A DNA stretch of 64,000 bases from an uncultured Eubacterium sp. (GCA_947642745.1 CANRTU010000005.1:1-64000), one strand, 5' to 3'; numbered from the stretch's first letter, positions 8,859-18,292 are shown. Program-made: numbers and translations. The notes: generated by a model not told the origin, from the letters alone.

Positions 8859-9454
8859 GGTCACTGGTGCTGATTGGCGGTGGCGGACATTGTAAATCTG
8901 TGCTGGATACCGCTTTGCGAATGAATTATTTTAATGAAATTGTAATTACCGACCCGTATATACCAGCCGGGACTATGATTATGGGGTGCAGGGTGATCGG
9001 GAATGATGACATGCTAAAAGAAGTGTACTCATGTGGATATGAACTGGCTTTTATTTCCATAGGGAGTATAAAGACTACAGCATTGAGAAAAAAACTGTGG
9101 CAGAAGGCCAGGGATATCGGATTCAGATTTCCATGTATAACGGATCCTGATGCAATAATATCGGATGATTCTCATATTGATAATGGTACATATATAGGGA
9201 AGAGAGTTGTTGTTAATGCAGGAACATATATTGGTAGTAATGCGATTATTAATACAGGCGCAGTCATTGAACATGATTGCAGGATAGGTGATTTTACACA
9301 TGTGGCGCCGGGAGCGTGTATTTGTGGAGGATGTGATGTGGGAGCCGGTTCGTTTATTGGAGCAAACGCAACACTGATACAGGGAATCCGCATAAGAAGC
9401 GGAGGATTTGTGGGAGCGGGAAAAGTACAGTCAGTATCTGAACATACCGTCTGA
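8855..9454 (+). CDS. NeuD/PglD-family sugar O/N-acyltransferase
   Basis: A 199-residue protein with the PglD-like N-terminal nucleotide-sugar binding module (LVLIGGGGHCKSVLD, about 3-17) and a C-terminal left-handed beta-helix of hexapeptide repeats (about 100-190; DFTHVAPGACICGG, GSFIGANATLIQGI). The catalytic His is probably in IEHDCRIGDFTHVAPGA. Homologues acetylate the C4 amino group of legionaminic or bacillosamine precursors, or O-acetylate sialic acids. Between ptmE and legI it most likely acetylates the LegC product. Overlaps ptmE by four bases. Confidence 0.82.
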   Translation: MRSLVLIGGGGHCKSVLDTALRMNYFNEIVITDPYIPAGTMIMGCRVIGNDDMLKEVYSCGYELAFISIGSIKTTALRKKLWQKARDIGFRFPCITDPDAIISDDSHIDNGTYIGKRVVVNAGTYIGSNAIINTGAVIEHDCRIGDFTHVAPGACICGGCDVGAGSFIGANATLIQGIRIRSGGFVGAGKVQSVSEHTV

Positions 9455-9477
9455 GGCAGACGAAGAGGTGAAATAAT

Positions 9478-10476
9478 ATGGGGCATGTATATGTAATCGC
9501 AGAAGCCGGGGTGAATCATAATGGCAGCCTGGACAATGCAAAGAAACTGATAGAAGCTGCTGCAGAAGCCGGAGCGGATGCGGTTAAATTTCAGACGTTT
9601 ATTCCGGAGAATCTCGTTTCAAAATATGCTGATAAAGCGGATTATCAAAAAGCGGCAACTGATGCGGAAGAAAGTCAGCTGGAAATGCTCAGAAGACTGA
9701 TGCTGAAAAAAGATGATCATCCGGTACTGATCGAATACGCCGGAAAAAAAGGTATTCAGTTTCTGTCTTCGCCTTTTGATTTTGACAGTATTGATTTTCT
9801 GGCAGGTCTGGAACTGCCTCTGTATAAAATACCTTCGGGAGAAGTCACGAATCTTCCTTATCTGGAGAAAATCGGTAAATTAGGAAAACCGGTTATTTTA
9901 TCTACTGGTATGTCATCGCTGGAAGAAGTCAGGGAGGCAGCTGCCATCTTAAAGAAAGAAGGATGTCCACTGGTCTCTGTGCTGCATTGTAATACGGAGT
10001 ATCCAACGCCGTATGAAGATGTCAGTCTCCGGGCAATGAGTGTAATCAGGGAGGCTTTACAGGTTCCTGTCGGATATTCAGATCACACGACAGGTATAGA
10101 AGTTCCGGTTGCGGCAGTTGCGTTGGGAGCGGAGATTATAGAGAAGCATTTTACACTTGACAGAAATATGAGAGGTCCCGATCATAAAACAAGTCTTGAG
10201 CCTGATGAACTGGCGTGCATGATCAGGTCTGTCAGAAATATAGAAAAAGCACTGGGTACCTTTGAGAAGAAGGTCTCCGGATCTGAAAAAAACAATGTCA
10301 AAATAGTTAGAAAAAGTATAGTAGCCCGGAAAGCTATAAATAAAGGGGAATTGCTTACAGAAGGGAATATTACAGTAAAAAGGCCGGGAACAGGAATAAG
10401 CCCCATGATGTGGCACAGTGTACTGGGGACAAAGGCAATTCGTAATTTTAAGGAAGATGAGCTGATAGAGATATGA
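9478..10476 (+). CDS. legI: Legionaminic acid synthase (NeuB/LegI family)
   Basis: A 332-residue protein: TIM-barrel synthase domain (1-~270) opening YVIAEAGVNHNGSLDNAKKLIEAA with the family motif KFQTF, PSGEVTNLPYL, STGMSS and GYSDHTTG, then a C-terminal SAF (antifreeze-like) domain (about 278-332). It condenses phosphoenolpyruvate with a 6-deoxy-diacetamido-mannose type sugar to give the nine-carbon acid. NeuB, PseI and LegI are close relatives; the neighbouring LegB, LegC and LegG point to legionaminic acid. GAGGTG precedes the ATG. Confidence 0.88.
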   Translation: MGHVYVIAEAGVNHNGSLDNAKKLIEAAAEAGADAVKFQTFIPENLVSKYADKADYQKAATDAEESQLEMLRRLMLKKDDHPVLIEYAGKKGIQFLSSPFDFDSIDFLAGLELPLYKIPSGEVTNLPYLEKIGKLGKPVILSTGMSSLEEVREAAAILKKEGCPLVSVLHCNTEYPTPYEDVSLRAMSVIREALQVPVGYSDHTTGIEVPVAAVALGAEIIEKHFTLDRNMRGPDHKTSLEPDELACMIRSVRNIEKALGTFEKKVSGSEKNNVKIVRKSIVARKAINKGELLTEGNITVKRPGTGISPMMWHSVLGTKAIRNFKEDELIEI

Positions 10477-11657
10477 AACGGATATGTGTTCTTACTGCCA
10501 CAAGGGCAGAATACGGGCTGCTTTCGCCGCTTATCAAAAAACTAAACAGAGAGCCCGGGTTTGATGTCAGGCTGGTAGTTACGGGAATGCATCTTTCACC
10601 GGAATTCGGACTGACATGGAAAGAGATTGAAGCAGACGGCATACATATTGATAAAAAAACAGAGATGCTGCTAAGTGCGGATACTCCGGCGGCAATTACA
10701 AAAAGCATGGGAGTAGCGCTGATATGTTTTGCGGATTATTTTACTGAAATAAATCCGGATGCGCTGATAGTACTGGGAGACCGGTACGAAACACTGGCTG
10801 TCTGTATTGCGGCAATGAATGCACGGATACCCGTTATTCATATACATGGAGGAGAAACGACAGAAGGAGTGATTGATGAGGCGGTGCGTCATTCTGTCAC
10901 CAAGATGAGTATCTGTCACTTTACAAGTACCGAGGAGTATCGCAGACGCATTATCCAGATGGGGGAGCAGCCTTCCAGAGTATTTAATGTAGGAGCGTTA
11001 GGTGTTGAAAATGCACTGCATGTCAGACTATCAGGCCGGCAGGAACTGGAGAGCAGGCTGGGCATTCCGCTATCCGGAGTATATGCGGTAGGCACATTTC
11101 ACCCGGTTACGCTGGAACGTACAGGTACAGAGGAGCAGATCCGTGAATTATTAAAAGCATTGGATCAGAATTCGGAAATAACTTATCTGTTTACAAAAGC
11201 GAATGCAGATCAGGATGGAAGGATTATCAATGATTTATTAAAGAAATATGCAGAGAAACATAATAACTTCTTTCTTGCAGATTCCCTGGGCGCAAAGAAT
11301 TATCTGAGTGCATTAAAATATGCTTCATTTGTGATTGGAAATTCTTCCAGTGGATTGATAGAAGCGCCTGCGTTTGGTATTCCAACGATAAATATCGGTG
11401 ACAGACAGAAAGGAAGAATTGCGGGTAAAACAGTCATAAACTGTACGCCGGAAGCAAAAGATATTGACAGGGCAGTGAAAAAGGCAATGGATAAAGTATT
11501 TCGCAATTCGCTGAAAAATGCTGTCAATCCATATGGGGATGGAAACACCTCCGGCAGGATTGTGGATATATTAAAACAGCAGATATTGTGTCATCCGGTT
11601 AATATAAAAAAGCAGTTTTATAATATAGAGTTAACGAATGTAACTGAGGAAACATGA
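10473..11657 (+). CDS. legG: Hydrolysing UDP/GDP-sugar 2-epimerase (NeuC/LegG family)
   Basis: A 394-residue GT-B-fold epimerase beginning MKRICVLTATRAEYGLLSPL, with LGDRYETLA, HIHGGETTEG, the substrate loop TFHPVT and GNSSSGLIEAPAFG, all marks of hydrolysing 2-epimerases of the NeuC type. It releases nucleotide and inverts C2, giving the free manno sugar used by LegI. Coupled to legI by ATGA overlap. A non-family tail of about 15 residues ends the protein. Confidence 0.87.
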   Translation: MKRICVLTATRAEYGLLSPLIKKLNREPGFDVRLVVTGMHLSPEFGLTWKEIEADGIHIDKKTEMLLSADTPAAITKSMGVALICFADYFTEINPDALIVLGDRYETLAVCIAAMNARIPVIHIHGGETTEGVIDEAVRHSVTKMSICHFTSTEEYRRRIIQMGEQPSRVFNVGALGVENALHVRLSGRQELESRLGIPLSGVYAVGTFHPVTLERTGTEEQIRELLKALDQNSEITYLFTKANADQDGRIINDLLKKYAEKHNNFFLADSLGAKNYLSALKYASFVIGNSSSGLIEAPAFGIPTINIGDRQKGRIAGKTVINCTPEAKDIDRAVKKAMDKVFRNSLKNAVNPYGDGNTSGRIVDILKQQILCHPVNIKKQFYNIELTNVTEET

Positions 11658-11877
11658 GAACATTTTTATCAGACTGTATGGAGATTTCCGGAATGTCTCA
11701 TCTTTTCCGGACAGTTTGATTTCCGTTCAGATTATAGAATTTAATACAGAAACCGGGGAAGAATTATTTCTGAGGAATCCTAAAAATACAGAGACTCCGG
11801 CATGGATCTGTGGAGCAGAATGTAAGGTCCTGTATGCGGATGGATTCCGGATAATAAGGTATATGGAGCAGATATGA
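11654..11877 (+). pseudogene. Small gene with apparent single-base frameshift in a T5 tract
   Basis: An ATG at 11654 with GAGG five bases ahead opens a frame that stops after 21 codons. The frame that starts at the T run 11663-11667 stays open to TGA 11875-11877, and that stop overlaps the legB start as ATGA, the coupling used elsewhere in this operon. One extra T would join them into a protein of about 74 residues ending IIRYMEQI. So this is a real small gene that is frameshifted, phase-variable, or a sequencing error. No family was recognised; the peptide is acidic and soluble. Confidence 0.55.
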
Positions 11878-12857
11878 AAAACAGGGTATTGGTTACTGGT
11901 GCGGATGGATTTATAGGAAGTCATCTGACAGAGGAACTTGTAAAAAGAGGTTATGGCGTAAAAGCGTTCGTGTTTTATAATTCATTTAACAACTGGGGAT
12001 GGCTGGATAGTCTGGATGATAATATTATGAGCCAGGTAGAAGTTTTCACAGGAGATATAAGGGATCCCCACGGTGTAAAAACAGCCATGCAGGGGTGTGA
12101 CGCAGTCTTTCATCTGGCTGCTTTAATAGGGATTCCTTTCAGCTATCATTCGCCGGATGCATATGTGGATACGAATATAAAAGGAACCCTGAACGTTTTG
12201 CAGGCAGCAAGGGAGCAGGAAATCCACAGGGTGCTTGTAACATCCACATCTGAGGTATACGGTACTGCCAGATATGTTCCTATTGATGAGCAACATCCTT
12301 TTCAGGGACAGTCGCCTTATGCGGCGACAAAGATTGGCGCAGACAGGCTGGCAGAATCATTTTATAGAAGTTTCGGACTTCCGGTCAGCATAGTGAGGCC
12401 GTTTAATACATATGGGCCCAGACAATCTGCAAGGGCGGTAATCCCAACAATTATCACGCAGTTACTGGATGGAAAAAATAAGATTAAACTGGGATCGCTG
12501 ATTCCGACAAGAGACTTTAATTTTGTTAAAGATACGGTGAATGGATTTGTGGCTGTTTATGAGTCAGACCAGACAATTGGTGAAGAGATTAACATAGCCA
12601 GTGGAAGAGAAATATCTATAGGCAATATGGCGGAAGAATTAATCCGCCAGATTAATCCGGACGCAGAAATTGTCTGTGACGGAGCACGTATACGACCAGT
12701 AAACAGTGAAGTAAACCGTTTACTTGGCTCCAATGACAGACTGAGGGCACTGACAGGCTGGGAACCGGAATGGTCATTTACTGAAGGAATCCGTGAAACA
12801 GTAGGATGGTTCAGAGAACATAAAAATTATTATAAAGGTGATCTGTATAACATCTAA
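11874..12857 (+). CDS. legB: NAD-dependent sugar 4,6-dehydratase (LegB)
   Basis: A 327-residue extended SDR enzyme: NAD-binding VTGADGFIGSHL (residues 7-18), substrate-site TSTSEVYGTA with the catalytic Thr/Ser region, and YAATKIGAD with the catalytic Tyr-Lys pair. AALIGIPFSYHSP and RPFNTYGPRQSARAVIPTII are typical of LegB. It makes the 4-keto-6-deoxy-HexNAc nucleotide used by LegC. The ATG overlaps the stop of the preceding small frame. Confidence 0.88.
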   Translation: MKNRVLVTGADGFIGSHLTEELVKRGYGVKAFVFYNSFNNWGWLDSLDDNIMSQVEVFTGDIRDPHGVKTAMQGCDAVFHLAALIGIPFSYHSPDAYVDTNIKGTLNVLQAAREQEIHRVLVTSTSEVYGTARYVPIDEQHPFQGQSPYAATKIGADRLAESFYRSFGLPVSIVRPFNTYGPRQSARAVIPTIITQLLDGKNKIKLGSLIPTRDFNFVKDTVNGFVAVYESDQTIGEEINIASGREISIGNMAEELIRQINPDAEIVCDGARIRPVNSEVNRLLGSNDRLRALTGWEPEWSFTEGIRETVGWFREHKNYYKGDLYNI

Positions 12858-12867
12858 AGGGCAGATT

Positions 12868-13671
12868 ATGAAAATAGTATTATTAGAAAGCTGTATTGTA
12901 TGGGAAAACCGGAATAAAAATATAGAAATATTTGAACAGGATTTAGATGAGATATCCCGCTTACATGAAACAGATATCGTATGTCTTCCGGAAATGTCGT
13001 TCACCGGATTTTCCATGAATGCCGGACTGACAAAAGATGTTGAACATATAACCATCTGCAGAATGCAGGAATTATCCCAAAAATATCATACAATGCCTGC
13101 GTTTGGGTGGGTTGATGAAACTTCGGACGGATTCGAAAATCATTATTCAATCGTGACCCCGGACGGGCTCGGGCTGGATTACCAGAAAATCCATCCGTTC
13201 GCTTATGGCGGAGAGGCTGCTGTATTTACCGCCGGAACACAATTAAGAATAAATTATATAAGAGATTTCTGTGTAGGGATTCAGATCTGCTATGATCTGA
13301 GATTTCCGGAAACATTCCAGATTCTTTCCAAAAAGGCGGAACTGATTATCGTTCCCGCAAACTGGCCTCGTGAAAGAGTGGAACATTGGGATGTACTTTT
13401 ACGGGCGAGGGCGATAGAAAATCAGGTATATCTGGCTGGAATTAACTGCCGGGGCGTGATGAATGGAGTGACATACGGCGGACATTCTGTTCTGATTGCT
13501 CCTGATGGCAGCTATTGTGAAGGAGAGCGGGTCATACTTGGCAGTAAAAATCAGGCCTGTATTTATGAGATTCATAATGATACAGCTGATTTTAGAAAAC
13601 GGTTTCCTGCTAAACAGGACAGGAGAGAAAGTCTTTATGATGAACTGGCGGTAAATATGGAGAAAATGTAA
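12868..13671 (+). CDS. Carbon-nitrogen hydrolase (nitrilase superfamily)
   Basis: A 267-residue enzyme starting at ATG 12868 behind AAAGG; the frame can be extended upstream to a GTG inside legB but without support. The Glu-Lys-Cys triad is visible: Glu in CLPEMSFTGF, Lys in DYQKIHPFAYGGE, Cys in GIQICYDLRFPE. The superfamily hydrolyses amides or nitriles, including glutamine in NAD synthetases. Its place in a sugar locus is unusual. It could deacylate or deamidate a sugar intermediate or release ammonia for the amidotransferase encoded at 18268. Substrate unknown. Confidence 0.85.
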   Translation: MKIVLLESCIVWENRNKNIEIFEQDLDEISRLHETDIVCLPEMSFTGFSMNAGLTKDVEHITICRMQELSQKYHTMPAFGWVDETSDGFENHYSIVTPDGLGLDYQKIHPFAYGGEAAVFTAGTQLRINYIRDFCVGIQICYDLRFPETFQILSKKAELIIVPANWPRERVEHWDVLLRARAIENQVYLAGINCRGVMNGVTYGGHSVLIAPDGSYCEGERVILGSKNQACIYEIHNDTADFRKRFPAKQDRRESLYDELAVNMEKM

Positions 13672-14657
13672 TGAAAGTTATTGTAGCAGGTCTGGGTTCA
13701 ATGGGAAAAAGGCGGATAAGACTCTTAAGAGACCTTGATCCTGGCATAAATATAATTGGTTTTGATTCTGATCCTGAAAGAAGGAAACAGGCTGGGAATG
13801 AATTTGTAATCCGTACGGTGGAAAGTATGGAGGAGGCATGTGATGAGCCGGATGTACGTATGGCTTTTATCAGTTCATCTCCATTGTCGCATGCTTCAAT
13901 TACCAGTCAGTGCCTGAAAAAAGGCCTCCATGTATTCTCAGAAATAAATCTTGTGGCAGATGGATATGATGAGAACATTGCGCTGGCTAAAGAAATGGGA
14001 AGGGTATTATTTCTTTCGTCTACATTTATGTATCGAAGGGAGATTCAATATATAAAGAAACGCTTAGAGGAGTACAACCATCCTGTTAATTATATGTATC
14101 ATGTAGGACAATATTTACCGGACTGGCATCCCTGGGAGAATTATAAGGATTTCTTTGTAGGAAAAAAGGCTACAGGCGCATGCAGGGAACTGATGGCGAT
14201 AGAGTTTCCATGGCTGACAGATACATTTGGTGATGTAATCAATATCTGTAGGACAAAAAGGAAAAGCAGTTCATTAGAGATAGAATATCCGGATACTTTT
14301 CAGATATTATTAGATCACAAAAGCGGTCATCAGGGAATGATATTAATTGACATTATTTCGAGAAAAGCCGTAAGACGGTTTGAAATGATTGGTGAAGGGA
14401 TATTTCTTGCATGGAGTGGGACGCCGGATAGTTTAATAGAATATAACATGGAGAGAAAGGATGATGAGCAGGTAAATGTGTATCATGTTTTTGAAAGAAG
14501 ACAGGATTATAGTGAATTTATTATTGAAGACGCATATTTAAATGAAATTGAAAATTTTTTTGATGTGATACAAAGAAAAGATATTCCCAGATATTCCTTT
14601 GAGAAGGATAAAGAGATACTTGGCTTAATTGATAAAATAGAAGGAGAAAAGGTTTGA
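13671..14657 (+). CDS. Gfo/Idh/MocA-family oxidoreductase, copy 1
   Basis: A 328-residue NAD(P)-dependent oxidoreductase opening VIVAGLGSMGKRRIRLLRDL (Rossmann motif), with the MocA C-terminal beta domain and GQYLPDWHPWENYKDFFVGK (about 143-162). It is clearly paralogous to the enzyme encoded at 16687, which has the same LPDWHPWEN block. Members oxidise or reduce sugar hydroxyls. It shares one base with the preceding stop and overlaps the aminotransferase start, so it may supply a keto-sugar for amination. The canonical Lys of EKP is replaced here (SEINL), as in divergent members. Confidence 0.83.
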   Translation: MKVIVAGLGSMGKRRIRLLRDLDPGINIIGFDSDPERRKQAGNEFVIRTVESMEEACDEPDVRMAFISSSPLSHASITSQCLKKGLHVFSEINLVADGYDENIALAKEMGRVLFLSSTFMYRREIQYIKKRLEEYNHPVNYMYHVGQYLPDWHPWENYKDFFVGKKATGACRELMAIEFPWLTDTFGDVINICRTKRKSSSLEIEYPDTFQILLDHKSGHQGMILIDIISRKAVRRFEMIGEGIFLAWSGTPDSLIEYNMERKDDEQVNVYHVFERRQDYSEFIIEDAYLNEIENFFDVIQRKDIPRYSFEKDKEILGLIDKIEGEKV

Positions 14658-15955
14658 CACAAAATGAGGCTTACAGAAAAAAGGCACATCATCTGATACC
14701 TGCCGGCGCACATACATATAGCAGAACGGATGAGGTGTTTCCGGCAAATGCTCCGGGAATTATAGAACAGACAAAGGGAGTGTATTGCTGGGACGCAGAT
14801 GGAAATAAATACCTGGATTATGGTATGGCGTGCAGATCCGTAACAGTCGGATATGGTTTTCAGAGAATTTCAGATGCTGCGATAGAGTATATAAAAAAGG
14901 GAAATACGGCAACGAAAGCATCCACTGTAGAAGTGGATGCGGCAGAGACTCTTGTTAATCTGATTCCATGGGTGGACATGGTAAAGTTTGCTAAAAACGG
15001 ATCTACAGTAACTACTGCGGCGGTTAAACTTGCACGTGCGTATACTGGGAAAAAGTACATAGTCAGATGCAGGGAGCATTCTTTTTTTTCTTATGATGAC
15101 TGGTTTATCGCAGATACAGTTATGAACTGTGGCATTCCTGATGAAATAAAAGGGCTTACTCTGCAATTTGCCTACAATGACCTGGATTCCATAAAAAATG
15201 TTTTTGAAGAATACAAGGGGCAGATCGCATGTCTGATTATGGAACCGGCGGAGACGGAAGAACCCCGTGATGGTTTTCTGCAAAAAGCAGGGGAGCTGTG
15301 CAAAGAGTACGGAGTAGTTTATATACTGGATGAAATGATTACCGGTTTCCGGTGGGATATTCAGGGCGCATGTAAATATTATGGGGCAGAGCCGGACCTG
15401 GTGACATACGGTAAAGGAATGGCGAACGGATTTTCAGTAGCGGCATTGGGCGGAAAAAGAGAGATCATGGAACTTGGAGGATTGATACCGGGAAAAGAAA
15501 GGGTTTTTCTGATCTCAACAACACATGGTGCGGAAATGTGTGGACTCGGAGCATTCATAGAGACAGTCCGGGTATATAAAGAACTGAATGTAACAGACCA
15601 TATGTGGAATACGGGAAAAAAATTATGCGATGGATTAAAGGAAATAGCAGGTGAATTTAATCTTGATCATTATGTATATGTCAGTGGTGCTGCGTGTTCT
15701 CCGAATCTTGTGGTATGTGGAAAGGATAAAAAACCTTCTGCGGAATACCGGACGGTTTTATTACAGGAAATGCTTAACGGTGGAATCTTGATGCCGTATA
15801 TATCAATCGCTTATGAACATACAGAGACTGAGGTGGAAATTACACTTGAAGCATTCAGAAAAGCGATGAAAGTATATGCGGAAGCGTTAAATGGAGATGT
15901 ATCCGTATATCTGAATGGAAATACGATCAGACCTGTGTTTAGAAAATATAATTAA
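14654..15955 (+). CDS. Class III aminotransferase (glutamate-1-semialdehyde aminomutase-like)
   Basis: A 433-residue PLP enzyme. The start is TTG 14654, supported by AAGGAG at 14641-14646 and the absence of an in-frame ATG near the conserved N-terminus. Motifs: GMACRSVTVGYG, KFAKNGSTVTTAAVKLARA, ILDEMITGFRW (PLP-binding Asp) and TYGKGMANGF (Schiff-base Lys). HemL itself is unlikely in this setting; such proteins in surface-sugar loci probably aminate a keto group on a sugar or side chain. The adjacent oxidoreductases could make that keto group. Confidence 0.8.
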   Translation: MTQNEAYRKKAHHLIPAGAHTYSRTDEVFPANAPGIIEQTKGVYCWDADGNKYLDYGMACRSVTVGYGFQRISDAAIEYIKKGNTATKASTVEVDAAETLVNLIPWVDMVKFAKNGSTVTTAAVKLARAYTGKKYIVRCREHSFFSYDDWFIADTVMNCGIPDEIKGLTLQFAYNDLDSIKNVFEEYKGQIACLIMEPAETEEPRDGFLQKAGELCKEYGVVYILDEMITGFRWDIQGACKYYGAEPDLVTYGKGMANGFSVAALGGKREIMELGGLIPGKERVFLISTTHGAEMCGLGAFIETVRVYKELNVTDHMWNTGKKLCDGLKEIAGEFNLDHYVYVSGAACSPNLVVCGKDKKPSAEYRTVLLQEMLNGGILMPYISIAYEHTETEVEITLEAFRKAMKVYAEALNGDVSVYLNGNTIRPVFRKYN

Positions 15956-15973
15956 TAAAGAAGTGGAAATGAA

Positions 15974-16687
15974 ATGTATAACAGAAAAAAAATACTTGCG
16001 GTTATAACTGCGAGAGGAGGATCCAAAGGCCTTCCGGATAAAAATATAAGAATATTAAACGGAAAGCCGCTTGTAGCATGGACAACGGGTCAGGCAGATA
16101 AGAGTAAATATATAGATAACATTTTCGTATCCACAGACAGTAAAGAAATTGCGGATGTGTGTGAAAAGTATGGGACTCCGGTACCTGAATTAAGACCCGG
16201 GGAACTTGCGGAAGATACGACTTCGTCTGTAGAAGTACTTTTATATACGATCAGTCTGCTGAAAGAAAGAGGGCAGGAATATGATTATCTTCTTTTACTT
16301 GAACCAACATCCCCGCTCCGAAAAGAAAACGATATAGACCGGATGATAGAAACTGCTGTAAATAATCCGGAGGTGGATGGAGTAATTTCTTTAGGCAGGG
16401 TTCATCTGGAACATCCTTCAATTATAAAGAAAGTGGATGGGAAGGGATTTATTTGTCCTTATAATAAAGATGCGAAAACATATTATCAGCGTCAGCTTGA
16501 GGATGAAGCATTCTTTCCTTACGGGGCAGGATATATTGTACGTGTTGACCGGTTTATGGAGACAAAGTCGATATACATGGAACATATGCTGCCATATTAT
16601 ATTGAGCGATGGCAGAATTATGAGATAGATGATCTGTATGATTTCAAATGCATAGAAACCATCATGAAAATGGAGGCAATCAGATAA
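15974..16687 (+). CDS. legF: CMP-nonulosonate cytidylyltransferase (NeuA/LegF family)
   Basis: A 237-residue enzyme beginning LAVITARGGSKGLPDKNI, the CTP-binding signature of acylneuraminate cytidylyltransferases, followed by LLLEPTSPLR and DGVISLGRV. It activates the nonulosonic acid as the CMP sugar for transfer. Its separation from legI and legG by tailoring genes suggests the modified sugar may be the substrate. The stop overlaps the next start (TAATG). Confidence 0.87.
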   Translation: MYNRKKILAVITARGGSKGLPDKNIRILNGKPLVAWTTGQADKSKYIDNIFVSTDSKEIADVCEKYGTPVPELRPGELAEDTTSSVEVLLYTISLLKERGQEYDYLLLLEPTSPLRKENDIDRMIETAVNNPEVDGVISLGRVHLEHPSIIKKVDGKGFICPYNKDAKTYYQRQLEDEAFFPYGAGYIVRVDRFMETKSIYMEHMLPYYIERWQNYEIDDLYDFKCIETIMKMEAIR

Positions 16688-17682
16688 TGGGTGGATATTA
16701 CATTAAAGGTCTGGGTTCAATGGGATGCAGACGGGTCCGCTGCCTTACAGCGCTTGGCGTAAAGCCTGGGGAAATATGGGGAAATGATATCAGGGAGGAC
16801 AGGTGTATTTCCGCAAAAGAAAGATATGGAATAAATATAGTAAATGATGAATCAGAATTGGATTTTAACGTGATAGACGCTATTATTGTTTCACTTCCAC
16901 CGGACAGGCATAAAACGGGGGTCGATATTGCCAGGAAACATGGAAAACCTGTATTTGTTGAGGCCAGCGTTATACTGGATGAGGTTATGCAGATCAAGAA
17001 AGAAAGTACGGGGATATTTGTGGCGCCTTCGTGTACATTTGTGTTTCATCCTATGATAAAGGAAGTTAAGAATATAGTCAGATCAGGAAGACTGGGAAAT
17101 GTATGCAATTTTTCGTATCACAGCGGACAATATCTGCCTGACTGGCATCCCTGGGAAAATGTAAAAGATTTTTATGTAAGTAACAGAAAAACCGGCGGAG
17201 CAAGAGAGATTGTACCGTATGAATTGACATGGATTACGGATGTCTTTGGATTTCCCAGAGATATAAAAGGGTTTTTCAGAAAAACCGGGGAAACCGGGTG
17301 TGATATTGAAGATAGTTATGCATGTTGTCTGGATTACGGGGAAATGACAGGAACGCTTCTGGTGGATGTGGTAAGCAGATATCCCGCAAGGAATCTGATT
17401 ATCAATTTCCAGAATGGACAGATTCAATGGAAATGGGATAATAACAGACTGGACATATATGATGCCGCAAGTGGAATCACAACTTTTGCAGAACAGGAAG
17501 AGCAGATTCACGAGACCGGATATAGTGATATGATTGGTGAAAAAATGTATATAGATGAAATTTCGGCATTTTTGAACGGAATCAAAAATCCGCTGGCTTA
17601 TCCTAATCATATGGACAAGGACGAAGCTGTACTAAGACTGCTTGACAGACTGGAATCTTCGGATGGCGGATTTGCCAGGTAA
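16687..17682 (+). CDS. Gfo/Idh/MocA-family oxidoreductase, copy 2
   Basis: A 331-residue paralogue of the enzyme at 13671, starting at ATG 16687 overlapping the legF stop. N-terminal GLGSMGCRRVRCL is the dinucleotide-binding loop; the shared block GQYLPDWHPWENVKDFYVS and the following TGGAREIVPYELTWITD correspond to copy 1. Two related oxidoreductases flanking an aminotransferase and the cytidylyltransferase suggest successive redox steps on one sugar, for example oxidation then epimerising reduction. Substrate not known. Confidence 0.82.
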   Translation: MGGYYIKGLGSMGCRRVRCLTALGVKPGEIWGNDIREDRCISAKERYGINIVNDESELDFNVIDAIIVSLPPDRHKTGVDIARKHGKPVFVEASVILDEVMQIKKESTGIFVAPSCTFVFHPMIKEVKNIVRSGRLGNVCNFSYHSGQYLPDWHPWENVKDFYVSNRKTGGAREIVPYELTWITDVFGFPRDIKGFFRKTGETGCDIEDSYACCLDYGEMTGTLLVDVVSRYPARNLIINFQNGQIQWKWDNNRLDIYDAASGITTFAEQEEQIHETGYSDMIGEKMYIDEISAFLNGIKNPLAYPNHMDKDEAVLRLLDRLESSDGGFAR

Positions 17683-17710
17683 CGAATACAAAGAGCTGAC
17701 AGGAGCAAAT

Positions 17711-18292
17711 ATGTTAGAATTGCATGATGGACCAATAACGCTGCGGGAATTTCTCATTAATGACAGTTGTTTCGGGACATATTATGAATGGGTCAGATGT
17801 TATGAAAATATGAGGCTTGTAGGCCGTAGAGAATATTTTCTTTCTGTTGACATGGAAGAGGTTCGTGAATATGTCCGCCAGCTTGGCAAGAGCAGGTCAG
17901 ACTGTTTCTTTCTGATTCTATACGAAGGAAACGCAATCGGAACGTTAAAGATAGGACATATTAATTGGGAGACACTGACGGCGGATATAGGCGTGATGAT
18001 TGGCGATAGGAAAATGCGTGGGAAAGGACTCTCCATTCTGGCGGTGAAAGCCGCAGTGAAATATTCGTTTGAAGTACTGGGAATGAGAAAACTGTCGGGA
18101 GGATGCGCATCAGAAAATATTCCCATGCAAAAATGCTTTGAACAATGTGGATTTGTAAAAGAAGGAAATGAAAGACAATCGCTATACATAGAAGGAAAGT
18201 ATCAGGATCATTTATGGTACGGTATGCTGATCGACGAGTATAAAACATTTCGGGAAAGGATGGAAAAATGCAGAGATGTAAAAGATGCTTAA
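17711..18292 (+). CDS. GNAT N-acetyltransferase (RimJ/RimL type)
   Basis: A 193-residue protein from ATG 17711 behind AGGAG; a longer TTG reading overlaps the previous gene and lacks support. The acetyl-CoA site is seen in MIGDRKMRGKGLSILAVKAAV, and the C-terminal CFEQCGFVKEG ... YIEGKYQDHLWYGML resembles PseH-like sugar N-acetyltransferases. In this operon it probably acetylates an amino-sugar nucleotide or the new amine made by the class III aminotransferase. It overlaps the next gene by 25 bases. Confidence 0.78.
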   Translation: MLELHDGPITLREFLINDSCFGTYYEWVRCYENMRLVGRREYFLSVDMEEVREYVRQLGKSRSDCFFLILYEGNAIGTLKIGHINWETLTADIGVMIGDRKMRGKGLSILAVKAAVKYSFEVLGMRKLSGGCASENIPMQKCFEQCGFVKEGNERQSLYIEGKYQDHLWYGMLIDEYKTFRERMEKCRDVKDA

